DNA from: Limnanthes douglasii subsp. nivea | Taxonomy: Eukaryota; Streptophyta; Magnoliopsida; Brassicales; Limnanthaceae | Assembly (NCBI GenBank): GCA_036936605.1 | Contig: JAUPFV010000001.1 | Span: forward strand, 246,572,925 to 246,636,924 | Direction: 5' to 3' | Length of the DNA stretch: 64,000 nt | Shown: one piece after another, positions 34,920 through 47,355 of the stretch | Layout: every line of letters starts with the position of its first letter | How positions within the stretch are numbered: the first letter of the stretch is position 1 | Position numbers and translations under genes: made by a program | The notes under the pieces: model-generated | What the model saw: the letters and a program-made list of their open reading frames with translations, nothing else | What the model was told of the DNA's origin: nothing | Database searches by the model: none

Positions 34920-35610
34920 ACCTCGGAGTTCAGTTTTACAGAAACCTCTTGAGCTCATAGCTCAAAACGAACAAACCTATTGTAGAAATGTTTAAGAGAT
35001 AAGTAGAGTTTGGAATCCAAACCCCTCGAGCTTAGACCTCAAAATAGACCCATCGGTTTTGCAATTTTTCGGACGATGAGTGGAGTTTGATTTTGTCCAA
35101 ATCCTTCGGTCTTGGAGCTTGAAATTAACCTATATGTTATGGGAATTTCTAGGCGATAAGTGAAGTTCAATTTTATCCAAATTCCTCGAGCTCAAAACTT
35201 GAAATGAACTCATATATTGTCGAAATTTTTTAGTTGATGAGTGGAGTTAGATTTTATTCAAACCCATAGAGATTGGAGCTTGAAATGAATCTATCTGTTA
35301 TTGAAATTTTTAGACGATGGGGCCAATTCTGTTTTTACCGAAACCTCTCGAGCTTGGAGCTTCGAATCAACCCATATATTATGGGAGTTTTTAGGCCATA
35401 GGTGGAGTTTGATTTTATCTAAAACCCTCAAGCTCCAAACTCCAAATGATCCTATCTGGTGTGGAAATTTTAGATGAACAGTGGATTTTAAATTTATCCA
35501 AACTATTCTAGCTCGGATCTCAAAATGAAGTCATATTTTTGTGGGAATTTTTAGAAGATGACTGAAGTTTAATTTTATCCAAACCCTTTGAGCACAAAGT
35601 TGGAACTCAA
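34920..35610. repeat. Diverged tandem repeat, about 80-bp unit, 8-9 copies
   Basis: A unit close to GTGGAGTTTGATTTTATCCA, AACCCCTCGAGCTTGGAGCT, TGAAATGAACCTATATGTTA, TGGGAATTTTTAGACGATGA. Unit starts are recognisable near 34926, 35006, 35083, 35162, 35244, 35322, 35405, 35483 and 35564, a period of 77-83 bp. It lies just after the aORF of relic E. Confidence 0.9.
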
Positions 35611-36220
35611 CCAGCGTTTGTTAAATCCTTTCACAAGATATAAAATCCGCCCTGCATAAAAACATCAGCGTCTTAAAAAATGAAAAACAAAAATTTTATC
35701 ATAAAAACACTCTTAAATGTACTGCATGCATAATATCTTAAAACAAATTTCGTTAAACTAGTGTCAATTTTCCCTCATCATCAAAGGACTTTGAGTTTGG
35801 AGATATAAAATATATAAAAAAGTAAGTAGCTTCTTTATATTACCAATGAGAGGCAGGAAAATCATCTAGATTAGTCGAGGGGGCTACTTCCATAATAAGG
35901 AGATTTTCAAAAATAACATAAACACTAATTATAGTGTCGGAACCTTCTACGTTATTAAGGGCCTTTTCTCGCCCGGAATAACTCAGACAATGCGATATTC
36001 AGGGTACGAGACTAAGTATTAATGGATTTCTCATTGCCACGACATGGGCCATGATCTAGAAAATCTATGGCCAAAATGCCCTCAACCATTACATTATTGT
36101 GCTCCGTCTGGAACAACCCGACGAATCCCGATTCTCTTGCTCTGGCGAACCCCGCCTTATTGCTTGCCTTCCCTTATGCCCCAACATTAGACTTTATATG
36201 ATGTGAAAATTTTATACTAT
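35611..36220. other. Unassigned stretch in relic E
   Basis: No RT, RNase H or integrase similarity was found here, although the pol genes of E should lie between the tandem array and gag. A large deletion is likely. Confidence 0.4.
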
Positions 36221-36229
36221 CTCTTAGAC

Positions 36230-36960
36230 TTTAAATATATTATTGCACCGTTGTGAGATCTTTCCTATTATGGTCGACGTCATTATAGAACTTGCATAAG
36301 TTACCATTTCTAGCATCCTGACGCTTAGTCATTTGGATATGAGGCCTAAACTAGACATGGCATATTGCTTTTTGGTAAATATGTGCCAAGTTCCTAGTTA
36401 ATTTGGTATAATCCTCATGCATCATTCACCCTGTTCGTTGTCTATCCCATGCCTTACCTGCAGCAGTGGCACGACGTGCCGCGAAATGCAGTTGCCTTGG
36501 GGTTTAATCTTGAATCAATCATCCTCGTTCTGGCACAACGGTGGGCAATAGTTCATTATCGGTTGTTGTATCCAAATTTATTGGGACACTCTACTTGCAT
36601 CTTAGATGATCGCGTAGGTTTGGGTTCAAGGCATGGTTACGCAGTTCAGGTGCATTATCCAGAACCTGGCGATCATGCATAGTATCCTTGAGAGGAACTT
36701 TCTCATCAACCAACTCTAATAGCGCGTCAAAAGTACATACTTTATTTCTCAATACATCTTATGATGAGTGAGTCCCATGAAGAATCCGTTAACTGAAAGA
36801 CCCAACAACTACCTCTTTGCAACACTCCTCAAAGTTATACCTGGTGTGGAAAAAATGTTGTGTGTAGTATCAAAAAATTTCCATGCTTCACTATTAGTAA
36901 AGTATTATATGATCCCAGTAACCTTTCGTCATATTCCTTTCATAAAATTGGTGTCTAAAA
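36230..36960 (-). pseudogene. Gag relic, probably of element E
   Basis: At about 36245-36340 the minus strand reads NLCKFYNDVDHNRKDL, matching SFCQYHNDIGHTTDDC of B (knuckle region, several ligands lost). Weak gag-like sequence continues to 36960, where the hAT sequence begins. The assignment to E rests on strand and order only. Confidence 0.45.
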
Positions 36961-37029
36961 GGCGCCCTGGCGGAGCCAGGTGGGGTTCTGTGGGTCCCAG
37001 GAACCCACCATTAAGTTATATGTTTAGTA

Positions 37030-37277
37030 CTCCCTCCGTCTCATAATATTAGTCGTTTAAGATTTTTTCACCAATATTAAGAAAACCAATAATGACTTTG
37101 AAAGAATAAAAGAAAATAATTTTGATTGGTGGAGTTAATAACTTATGCAGAAAGTTAACTATTTTATTGGTTGAAGATGGAATACATGTAATAAGGCCGC
37201 ATTGGAAAACGAGAACGACATATATTATGAGACAAAAAATCTTTTCTAAAAAAACACATATTATGGGACAGAAGAAG
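37030..37277. mobile_element. Stowaway-type MITE
   Basis: 248 bp, left end CTCCCTCCGTCTCATAATA and right end the inverted TATTATGGGACAGAAGAAG (15 of 19 match), flanked by TA at 37028-37029 and 37278-37279. The CTCCCTCCGT terminus and TA target are diagnostic of plant Stowaway elements. No coding capacity. It lies inside the hAT element. Confidence 0.9.
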
Positions 37278-37659
37278 TAATATACTTGTAGTCTTTTACC
37301 ATTGTCATTGTCCTGTTGGCAAAAGTCTAGGTCAGTCCAGACCTGTGTCAATAGTTAATCTTTTTTACTTTAAGATTCGTTCTCAGCTGTGTCAATTAAC
37401 TAACGTCTTTTTAACTTATTCATCTATTTTATTTTAATTTATATAACTATATATCATCTATTTTATTTTATTTTATATAACTATATTAATTTTTAATATA
37501 GATTTGATTTATTTTTCGAATTTATAATATAAATCTATATTATTTCAATATAAATAGATATGTTGATTTAAAAAATAATATAAATTTATATAAACTTGAT
37601 GATGTTAGTAGAAAATCCTAACTATAAGATACAATTTTTTAAAACAATTGTTGCGAGGG

Positions 37660-37870
37660 AATAGTCGAGTTAGTTGAGTAAGGCACGCTTGTGATCAAAG
37701 GTTATGAGTGTGAGTCCTTTTACGTACACTTTTTCGGCTGAGCCTGTCACCTTGTGTGGTTTACCTTCTGGCGTTGGTTTATAGGCTATTGCGTCAGACT
37801 GAGGGTTTACCTCGTGCGTACTCATTGCACTATGAGTGGTGGCTGCGGGCTCTCTCCTACATGTCTTATA
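37660..37870 (+). repeat. tRNA-derived SINE-like element
   Basis: The head GTCGAGTTAGTTGAGTAAGG with a degenerate B box GAGTGTGAGTCC resembles the head at 10328. A SINE-like body follows (TGGTTTACCTTCTGG, GGGTTTACCTCGTGCGTACT, GTGGTGGCTGCGGG). No clear tail or duplication could be delimited. Confidence 0.55.
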
Positions 37871-38043
37871 TTACTATTCACTAGTTACAAAGATTAAAAT
37901 TGGTTGATCTATATTTTATCTTAAGATAAAGAGATGTAAAGTTCAATTTCAAAGAAAATAGACCTCCATAAATCATAATTTTTATTTTGCTTTACTAAGC
38001 TAAAATATTATTATTTATTGAATTTTATGTTTGTCATTATATG

Positions 38044-38580
38044 ATGCATAGATATTTCAAAACAACTCCTAAATTTAGAAAATCAAATACAAATGTTTTT
38101 AATTTAACTACTGAAGTTAACTGCAGAGAGACACAAAATTAACTTGTTAATCAACAACCTGAAGTTGAAGCACAATGTTCAAATTGGGAACATTTGGAGG
38201 CTTACCCACGGAAAAGAGACCTAATTTCTAGCTTTCATCTAGATCTTCAAGACTCGATAAGAAGAGCTTACCTTTTAAGGGGTATAACACAACCTCGTAA
38301 GGAGAAATATCCTTATATCGAAGTTACTTATAATATACTGAACATAATAACTCTGTCCATTGTTGGCTTTGCTTTTACCTGTAGCAACGGCGAGTGTTGG
38401 ACAATTTTTCTCGGGTTTGAATTATGTGAAAAATGAGTTGAAAATTAGAATGAGCGATCCATGACTTAATGATTGTTTGGTAACATTTGTGGATAAAAAA
38501 ATATTTACCACGATTAGTAACACAACTAACCTTCAACATTTTCAAGCTATGAATAAGAGAAAAATACAAGTAAATTTAAC
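38044..38580 (+). pseudogene. hAT transposase relic (MYM-type zinc finger group)
   Basis: Starts MHRYFKTTPKFRK. After a stop it reads KRDLISSFHLDLQDSIRRAY and LLRGITQPR, the N-terminal region of plant hAT proteins often annotated zinc finger MYM-type protein 1-like. After another frame change come ATASVGQFFSGLNYVKNELK, DCLVTF.DKKIFTTISN and LQHFQAMNKRK, the C-terminal dimerisation region. The whole RNase H-like catalytic part is missing, so this is a deletion derivative. Confidence 0.75.
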
Positions 38581-38784
38581 TTAGATTTATGTTTTTATTT
38601 TAATTTTTTTAATCACATTTTAGTTACTTGTGTAACGTATATTATGTCGTAACAATGAAAACTTGATATTTGAGATTTCAATATAAACCATATTTGTTAT
38701 AACTTTTGTATCTTATTTTAATTTATTTGATAATAATCAAAACGTCCAGGACACCACTATGTTTCGATCCTGGCTACGCCACTG

Positions 38785-39040
38785 TATCGAACTATGTAAT
38801 GTCAAACCTTTGTGGTAACTCAAATGCTATAATTTTTATAACTGAAGAAATATTAATCTTCTATAGCCATAAAAATAGAGAGCTTCATTCAAAACATTCG
38901 TCGACCTTATGCTAGAAGTGGTTTCTCCACTCAAGGTGGTTGCTCCACTCAAGGTTCAGGATAGGAAAGGTAAGAACTTCACCGCCCTAATGTAGTTGAT
39001 ATCTCCCCGTGAGGGTAGCCTGGTCGAGGTGTATGGCCTT
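38785..39040. other. Unassigned DNA left of the copia element
   Basis: No gene recognised. Two copies of the motif CCACTCAAGGT occur at about 38929-38955. It ends with the GCCTT target duplication (39036-39040). Confidence 0.5.
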
Positions 39041-39538
39041 AGTCGAAGTTGAAGAAATGTGAAGAAGGAAGAAGATATGTATTTAGATTTTGTTGTATTT
39101 CTTTTTCCTTAACATTTGTGATTCCCACTGCTGCTATTTATACACAGTTAGTGCAGCAGTGGGGAATCTTTTCTGTTACAACAGAATTGTGGATAAGGTA
39201 TTACATGTAGTTACAATTTATTGATTTAAACATGTGACAAACATTTGTGTGAGGCCTGATTAATACCATTTGGGCACACAACTTATTCATGTGTTATAGG
39301 ATGGTTGATGGGCTTGAATTAGGGTGGTTAGTTGGGCTACTTCGATCCAGGCCCAAGGAATATAGGTGTGAGAAACGACTCTTGAGACAATCATTTCTCC
39401 AGAGAGATAAGAGACTCTAATCTCAGACCAAAACCCTAGACCAGACTCTTCTCCTTCACCTGTTCTTCTTCCTTTCGCCGTTTGTCATCATCGTCGCCGG
39501 TGACAGCCATATGAGAGCCCATAGCTTTAGTCTTAACA
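39041..39538 (-). repeat. Copia 3' LTR
   Basis: 498 bp. Left edge AGTCGAAGTTG, right edge GTCTTAACA. A reversed TATA (TATTTATA, 39135-39142) marks the promoter. The end of the pol frame (to 39436) reads into this LTR. Confidence 0.93.
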
Positions 39539-42500
39539 TCCCCCCACAAACGAAGGGGTGAATTTACGAGACCGAGTTTGTCTCGAAGGAAAACGAATCG
39601 GGAGTGAGTTAAGGGCTTCGTGAGGCAGTCGGCAAGCTGATCGTGAGAAGGGACGTATCGGATTTGCAAAGCTCCCTGAAGGACTTGGTCACGAACGAAG
39701 TGAACATCGAGTTCAATATGCTTCGTTCGTGCATGAAACACTGGATTTGAGGCAAGGGAGCTGGCACCCAGATTGTCGCACCATATTACACACGGTGGTG
39801 TGACTGGAAGTTTGATTTCTGTCAGAACGGAGCGAAGCCAAATTAGTTCGGAGGACAGGTTAGCAAGAGCACGATATTCTGATTCTGTGGAGGACCGTGC
39901 AACGACGTGCTATTTCTTTGAAGACCAAGAAATCAGTGACTCCCCAAAGTAGACATAGTACGCCCCAACACTTCGTCTGTCATCCACCGAGGAGGCCCAA
40001 TCTGCATTAGAGAATCCATGAAGGTACAAATTGCTGGATGGTTTAATGTGAAGACCAGTCCACCGTGAGCCAGATAAGTATCTCAAAACTCGCTTCAAAC
40101 ATTGCCAATGTATAGTAGTAGGCTTTTGCTGATACTGACTTAATTTGTTGACAGCGAAAGCAATGTCTGGTCGAGTGTGCGTGAGATACTGAAGAGCCCC
40201 CAACAAGATTCGAAAAGGTGTTGGATCAGAGAGAAGCGTGCCAGAAGAACTAGAAAGGTGCACTCCAGCTGCCATAGGCGTCGGACATGGCTTGGACATG
40301 GAGAGTCCCTGGCTTGCAAGTAAGTTGGTTATATATTGATGTTGTGTCAAGTAGATGCCGGTCTGGTCACGATGAGCTTCTATTCCTAGGAATAGATGGA
40401 GTGACCCCATGTCCTTTAAGGAGAAACAAGCATTGAGTCTGTGAATGAACTGAGTCAGACATGTAGATTGAGACCCTGTCACTATAATGTCATCCACGTA
40501 AACAAAAATTAGAATAACAGTCAAGTGAGAGACAAAATAAAACAAGGAGCAGTCTGCTCTTGAATTGTTGAACCCCCAGCTGAGCAGAGTGTCTTTTAGT
40601 CTAGAGTACCAGGCTCTTGGAGCCTGTTTTAGCCCATACAGAGCTTTGTGAAGTTTGCATTCGTGTGTAGGATTCACAGAGTCTCTAAATCCCCCTGGTT
40701 GTGCCATATAAACATCCTCACTTAGGAAACCATTCAGGAATGCATTGTTTATGTCTAACTGACGTATCTCCTATCCTTTAGACACTGCAATAGCCAAACC
40801 CAACCTCACAGTAGATGGTTTAATGAACGGACTAAACGTCTCTGAAAAATCAACCCCAAGAGTTTGATGAAATCCCTTAGCTACCAACCTTGCCTTATGT
40901 CTTTGCACTGAACCATCCATGTTATACTTCACCTTAAAGACCCATTTGCAGCCCACTACATTAAGTTTAGGTGACCAAGGAACTAGGGTCCAGGTCTTAT
41001 TATTCATGAGAGCCTGAAATTCAGAGTTCATAGCAGCAACCCAGTGGGGATTGGTAGAAGCTTCTGAGTATTTTGTAGGTTCAAGAGTGAGAGAGGTAGT
41101 AGTGGTCATAGAGTTAACATAGGGTGTTTGAGGTTTAAGTGTACCATCTTGGGATCTTGTTTTCATAGTGTGGGTTTTGAGAGAGGGAGGTTGGTGTTGT
41201 GTGGAAACAGGAGGGTCAAGGGGTAGTTATATGGATAGTATAAGATTCATATGGACGAAAGTGGTTGTAGTGTTGGGATGTGCTGAGTTAGGACTGATGG
41301 GTAGTATAGTGTCACTGTGAGATAAATGAGCAGTTCTAGTGTGAGAGGATGGATTAGTAGAGATAGTAGTGTGAGTATCATGATTTTGAATAGTGTGAGG
41401 AGTGATCTTACCTTGAGCGGAAGTAGGAGTTGAGGAGATCATACGATCAGATGAGTCATGAGACTGAGTTGCAGTAGAAGATAGACCACCATGAGTCACA
41501 AGAGAAGTAGGTAGACTAGGAAGCCAAGTATGAGAAGATGGAGTTGACACAGACTCAGAATGTTGACCATAGAAAGAATTTAGGAGAAAATGGAACTCCC
41601 TTTCATTGAATATGACATTTCTAGACACATAAACCCTGTTTCTAGGATTCAAACAGATATAACCCTTATGATGTGGACTGTACCCCAAGAAAACACATTT
41701 AGTAGTATGAAATTGAAACTTTTGTGACTAGTAGGGCCTTAGACAGGGGTAACATGCACAACCAAATGTCTTTAGGATAAAGTAGTTGGGTATTTTGTGA
41801 TAGAGAAGTTCATAGGGTGATTTGTGAGAAAGGACTGGTGTTGGTAATCTATTAGTGAGAAAGATAGCTGTTTGAAAAGAATGAACCCATAACTTTTAAG
41901 GTAACCCAGAATGAGCTAGGAGAGTGAGACATGTTTCAACAAGATGCCTATGCTTTCTCTCAGCCCTTCCATTTTGGGCTGAGGTATATGGGCAAGATCT
42001 CCTAAGTATGAATCCATTTTCTTGAGCAAAAGAGTGAAAGGGTCTGTATTCACCACCCCAATCACTCTGGACAACTTTAATTGATCTGTCAAATTGTTTT
42101 TCAACAAGTGTTTTGAATGTTTTGAAAGTGTTGAACACTTGGCCTTTATTTTTTAGGGGATAGAACCAAGTATACCTTGTATGGTCATCAATGAAAATCA
42201 CATAGAATTTGTGTCCCTCTGTAGAGACAACAAGGGAAGGACCCCATACATCTGTGTGTATGAGATCCAAATCATTAGATGCATAAGACTTGGACACAGA
42301 ATAGGGCAAACTGTGAGACTTGCCTAATTGGCAAGCCTCACAAAAACTCAATTTATTCTTTCCAGTGGTAGTGAGATTACAAAGCTTAAGAACAGAATTC
42401 AGAATGTCTAGAGATGGATGGACAAGCTTCCTATGCCATCCATCTTTTAGGGAATTAGAAACATTAACATGAACATTAGACAAAAAAACTTTAGGTGAAC

Positions 42501-43958
42501 TAGAAGAGGCCTGACTTTCTTGTGACTTAGGGTAGCTGTCCAATCTGTATAGCCCATTCTCAGACATCCCTCTGAGAAGAATAATCCATGTGTCCTTGTC
42601 CTTCACAAAGCAAAAACCACTATGAAACTCAACAAAAACTCTGGTATAATTAGTTAATTGAGAAACATATAGTAAATTTTTGTTAATTGAGGGTACATGT
42701 AGAACATCAGACAGATAGATAGGTGATTTAGTGTTGGAATAAAGTTTAGAGTTACCAATGTTTTGGATAGGGATTTTTTTACCACTACCAACAATAACAC
42801 TCTTAGTACCTGTATACTCAGACTTTTGGGTTAAGAGTCCTGAGTTACCTGTGACATGGTGGCTAGCACCACTGTCAGCAAACCAGGCATTGTCACCTGC
42901 AGTATCATGAGTAGTAATGTAAGCTGTCTGATCACCTTCACTTTTGGTTTGCTCTGCAGGTGTATTTCCCATCACAGAAGGATCATCTCTGTAGTAGCAC
43001 ACTGAAGCTGAGTGTCCAAATCTACTACAGATTTGACAGGTAGGTTTATTCTGAAACGATCTACCTCCTCTCCCCCTGTAGAACTGCCCTCTGCCTCTGT
43101 TATTGTTAGAGTAATAAGACCTGCCTCTATATCCTATATTATGTCCTTTAGATCCACCATAGAACCCTCTAGTGCTGTTATTATGTTGTTGTTGTTTTCC
43201 ATATGTCTTTTGAGTAAAGTTCACTGAGGCTATGCTGCCATTAGACATATTATTTTGAATACTCAGCAATTTTTCAAGTCTGCTCTTAAATGTGAGCAGA
43301 CTCGTTTGTAGATCCAGCCAACTAAGGTCTTCCTTATCAGTTAGACTCACCACAATAGGTGTATACTCAGAATCCAAACCAGCTAGGACTTGAGTAATTA
43401 GGTCATCCATAGACACACCACATCCAGCAAGCAGTAGATTATCAGCTATAGACTTCATTTTGTTAAGATAGTCATGCATTGGAGTGTTACCTTTACGAGT
43501 TCTCTTAAACTCATACTTGAAGTAGGTAATTCTGGCTCTAGTTTGTGAGCCAGACAGCCTGCTAGCAGCTTCCCAGAGATCCTTTGCGGTTCTTCTTCCA
43601 TCAGCTGGGCTGCTACATCAGAACTCATTGTTGAGTAGAGCCAGCCAAGAAGTAGTTGGTCTTTAGCAATCCATTCTTCATATTCAGGATTTTCACTTAC
43701 ATTCCCTTCAGAACTAGTGATAAACTTTCCTGGAGACGGTTTGACCCCAGTAATGTATCCACCTAGTTTATTCCTTTTGATCATAGGAAGAACCATAGTT
43801 TTCCACAGCAAGTAGTTGTTTCCGTCTAGTCTAACGCTGTGATTGTTGTTGTTGTTCATGTTGTGCAGGTTGTAGTTTTTGGTGCTGCTAGTGAAGTTGC
43901 TTGGAAGGACAGAGCCTAGAGAGTCACAACTGAGTGATGGAGAATCAGGATTTGCCAT
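39436..43958 (-). pseudogene. Copia Gag-Pol polyprotein (broken)
   Basis: Starts at ATG 43958 (MANPDSPSLS). The gag core follows, with a frameshift near 43470. A nucleocapsid knuckle CQICSRFGHSASVC (CX2CX4HX4C) lies near 43015. Protease has WFADSGASHHVTG. The integrase finger is H-x4-H then CEACQLGK; the core has DLIHTDVW, FIDDHTRYTW, SDWGGEY and the RAERKHR end. Stops lie near 41896 and 41730. RT has VGCKWVFKVKYN, QLDINNAF after a TGG-to-TAG stop near 40770, and VYVDDIIVTG. RNase H has DIAFAVNKLSQ and ARSSTESEYRALA after a stop near 39908, then HARTKHIELDVHF. Six or more lesions make it non-autonomous, but domain order and motifs are complete. Confidence 0.93.
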
Positions 43959-43984
43959 TGAGGGCTTAGTGTGCTCTGATACCA

Positions 43985-44482
43985 AGTCGAAGTTGAAGAA
44001 ATGTGAAGAAGGAAGAAGATATGTATTTAGATTTTGTTGTATTTCTTTTTCCTTAACATTTGTGATTCCCACTGCTGCTATTTATACACAGTTAGTGCAG
44101 CAGTGGGGAATCTTTTCTGTTACAACAGAATTGTGGATAAGGTATTACATGTAGTTACAATTTATTGATTTAAACATGTGACAAACATTTGTGTGAGGCC
44201 TGATTAATACCATTTGGTCATACAACTTATTCATGTGTTATAGGCTGGTTGATGGACTTGAATTAGGCTGGTTAGTTGGGCTACTTCGATCCAGGCCCAA
44301 GGCATATAGGTGTGAGAAACGACTCTTGAGACAGTCGTTTCTCCAGAGAGATGAGAGACTCTGATCTCAGACCAAAACCGTAGACCAGACTCTTCTCCTT
44401 CACCTGTTCTTCTTCCTTTCGCCGTTTGTCATCATCGTCGCCGGTGACAGCCCTAGGAGAGCCCATAGCTTTAGTCTTAACA
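43985..44482 (-). repeat. Copia 5' LTR
   Basis: 498 bp, collinear with the left LTR. The TATA equivalent is at 44079-44086. The primer site lies directly to its left on the plus strand. Confidence 0.93.
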
Positions 44483-44487
44483 GCCTT

Positions 44488-46310
44488 CATGTTAAGCATT
44501 TTTCTCACCCCTTCTCTACCTTGTCTCAGGTACCCTGTGGTCACTTGCGCTCGGTCTATACTACTTAAATTCTTGGATTCCTCAATGACATCATTAATAT
44601 TCAGTTAGTAACTCTCCTTACCCTCACGTGCGGATTCAAAAATGCTCTAAGCTCGTCCTAAGAGTTTTGTTTCTGAGGAGCTCCAAGCTCGATCGTTCCA
44701 TCAAATGAAAAATCCTCGTAAGTGTCATTATCAGTCGTATTCCTACCAAGCACCTCATCACAGACCTTAGACTTTGCTTTAGGTCTTCTAAGTATTATTC
44801 CTCCCCATGATATGGCCACTCCGGGTATTTGAGCATTGTTCACTAGAAATTCTCACTCTGCTCGTGGCATGAGGGCTTGACACGCGAGTTGTAGTCTATA
44901 TCCTTCTAGCTGGTTTGGCACAGGAGAAAAAGTTAGTGCATCTTGTGACCCCGACCTTTATATTGAAAGGGGAAAGGGGTACTAGTTGTTCCCTGATGAG
45001 TCATTCTCTTGAAGCTCGCTCTGGAAGAGAACGAGTAATCCAATTTTGAAAGTTGCTTTGGTGTACAAGTTCGAATGCTACTTCTATTGTGGTCATCATT
45101 AATTATCCAAAAATCGGCTCTCCAATACTGAATACATAATAAATATTAAAATAAAAAGCTACTAAAGAGATAGAATAATAAATTCTAAGATAGAATAGTG
45201 ATTGTTCATCCTTTTCTGAAAGGGTGACAAGTTATATACATAGTGACTAGTATGATCCTTTTAGTGTTATTTGTCCATAAATACAAAGAATCCCTATACA
45301 TAGCCTACTTCTTAAAAAAGTTTAAAGTCGGCCCAAAATAAAGCCTTTAACCCAAAGGATAACTCCTTTATCAAACCCCAAAATAACAAAGCAAGAAAAA
45401 AAGAAGTATCCAAACCAAAGAACACATATAAGAAAAATGTAACATGGTTGAGATTGTCAATAATTCCTATATCAAAAGGAAACATACGCAAAGTCTATAT
45501 ATAAAAGCTTACAAGAAGACTCTCTCAAATAATAAATACACAACCACTTGTCTTTGTTACAAAGCAATCTCAGCTTAAAAAAGAGATATGGATCTCAAAA
45601 TATCTCTTTAAGTGTTTATCTTATACCCCAACTCTAGCCGAAAGCTTCCAACTTTCACTCTGAAATTTCACAAGTGTTTTCTCTTACACACAAATGATAG
45701 AGAATGAATTTATATCCAACTCTCACTATTGATATACGATCAAATGGTGTGCATAATAGCTTGCAACTCACAATAGCTTATGCAACCCATTTTATTATTT
45801 GACCAGCGATACGAGCACAAAATTACAAGGCTATCATTAACATCTCCACGGTAGGGGTAGCGACGCCTCTTTTGTACTATATGTCTCATGCAGCACGGCT
45901 AAATCAATGCATCTTTGATCAAAGGCTTACATTTAATATCAATCCAGACCCTTAGTGACTCAGATCCTTCTAGAAGCATCCATATATCATTAAAAGTCAT
46001 TCGGCATTCCTGTATTGCATATTCGGCTCTGCATATGACCGATTTGCACATTCGGCTTCCGTAGTGACAAAAATTTTGCCTTCGATAGAGGTTTCCGTTA
46101 GATTTAGATTCTAGAAAAATTATTTGCACATAAGTGTCAACTTCAACTTATACTTGAAGAGATCCAAACTGTTCATGCTCTAATCTTCAGTTGACCGTAT
46201 TTGGGCCACATTTAGTTTTTTATAGTACTTCTATTCCCAATTTACTTCTAGCATACACCTTACAACTCTTCGCCTAGGCTTATGGTAACCTAAACATCTG
46301 TTGTAATCGA
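44488..46310. other. Unassigned DNA right of the copia element
   Basis: No gene recognised. Frames at 44281-44544 and 44658-44843 have no known match. The part from about 45100 may include the 3' untranslated region and LTR of copia relic G, but no LTR edges could be set. Confidence 0.4.
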
Positions 46311-46319
46311 TGTTTTACT

Positions 46320-46488
46320 CATTTAGAGAGAAAATCACCCGCATACCAGACTTGCACAAGTCTTATGCAGATTGTGAGCTTTTAAGTCGACAATACCTTG
46401 GTCAAAGCATCCGAAGGATTTTTCTCACTATAAATCTTAGCCACCTTCACTTGCTCTCTTTCCACCATGTTGCAAATAAAGCGAAATT

Positions 46489-46534
<46 letters not shown>

Positions 46535-47355
46535 TTTTAGTTTGCTCACAGAACTTTGGATTCGTTATTAAATGAAGAGCACTGGTATGATAACATAATA
46601 TAATCACCACTTTCTTTATACCATTGTTCCTCACTCAACAATCCTTTTAATCAAATAGCTTACTTCATGAATTTCATAATGTTTATATATTCGGCTTCCA
46701 TAGATGACTAGGCAACAACCTTTTGGTATAAAAGACTTCTAGTTAGCTATTTTTTCAAGAACAATAAACATATAATTTGAAGTACACTTCCTTTTTTCAA
46801 AGAATCCCGCATAATCAGAGTCTAGATTCCCTTTTATCATTACAATAGATGTATACTTATGATTATAACACAACTCAACTTCAGTGGAACCCTTCAAGTA
46901 TCTCATGAGCCATTTTAGTGTAGGAAAATGCAGCTTCCTCGGATTTATATGATTTTTTTCAAAAATAGTAATATATTAGACAAGATAAGCCATCGCAAAT
47001 CATAACATATATAATGCTACCAATACTATTGTTGTAACATATCTATTACATATAATTCTTATATCCTTCCTTGGTTGGTGCTTGAGTGAAACTAAGTTTA
47101 AAATGGTTACCAATACGAGTTTCTACCTCTTTGGCTTCAGTTGTACTAAAGTTCTAAGTGACCTTATGTATGTATTCTTATTGAGATAAAAATAGACACT
47201 TCTTCAGCTTATTACACTTGATCTCAATACCAATTATTATCATAGTCTTTCTCATATCCTTTATTTCAAGCTCTCCCTTCAACTGAGTTTTACCTTTCAA
47301 TTATCTTCTTGCCTTTTACAACTATTAGAATATCATCAAAATCCAATATCAACAT
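46320..47355 (-). pseudogene. Copia relic G: RT end and RNase H
   Basis: Minus strand. Next to the insertion site of B (47351-47355) it reads MLILDFDDILIVVKGKK, matching the copia LLLYVDDMLIAG motif with YVDD changed to DFDD. Further down it reads WLMRYLKGSTEVELCY (copia: RYLKGT...L.Y), DSDYAG and CTSNYMF..., IANWKS, and the end of RNase H near 46600-46750. There are many stops. The other half is at 57899-59362, so B split this gene inside RT. Confidence 0.75.
46491..46532. repeat. (AT)21 microsatellite
   Basis: Uninterrupted AT dinucleotides over 42 bp. It generates an artefactual Ile-Tyr frame on both strands. Confidence 0.97.

Larger units (their letters stand above)
36965..38784 (+). mobile_element. 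hAT-type DNA transposon, internally deleted
   Basis: Left end CCCTGGCGGAGCCAGG (36965-36980) and right end CCTGGCTACGCCACTG (38769-38784) are inverted repeats matching at 13 of 16 positions, of the CAGTGGCGGAGCCAGG type seen in plant hAT elements. The inside holds N- and C-terminal transposase pieces but not the catalytic middle. No 8-bp duplication was recognised (AAAAGGCG left, TATCGAAC right). A Stowaway MITE and a SINE-like sequence lie inside. Confidence 0.7.
39041..44482 (-). mobile_element. Ty1/copia element, complete with LTRs
   Basis: 5,442 bp on the minus strand with 498-bp LTRs (39041-39538 and 43985-44482). It has a perfect TSD GCCTT (39036-39040, 44483-44487), a TGGTATCAGAGC primer site (43984-43973, initiator Met tRNA) and a GTGGGGGGA polypurine tract (39547-39539). 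Gag, PR, IN, RT, RNaseH come in copia order. LTR termini on the coding strand are TG...CT, non-canonical. The LTRs differ at only a few positions by eye. Gag style (LDGNNYLLWKTMVLPMI) suggests the Ale/Retrofit group. Confidence 0.95.

Noticed and set aside
36449..37046. Plus-strand frames near 36449 and 36768 as genes
   Set aside because: No recognisable product; the reverse strand fits a decayed gag, and the second frame runs into the hAT end.
46437..46634. Frames with Ile-Tyr repeats on both strands
   Set aside because: Products of the (AT)21 microsatellite, not coding.
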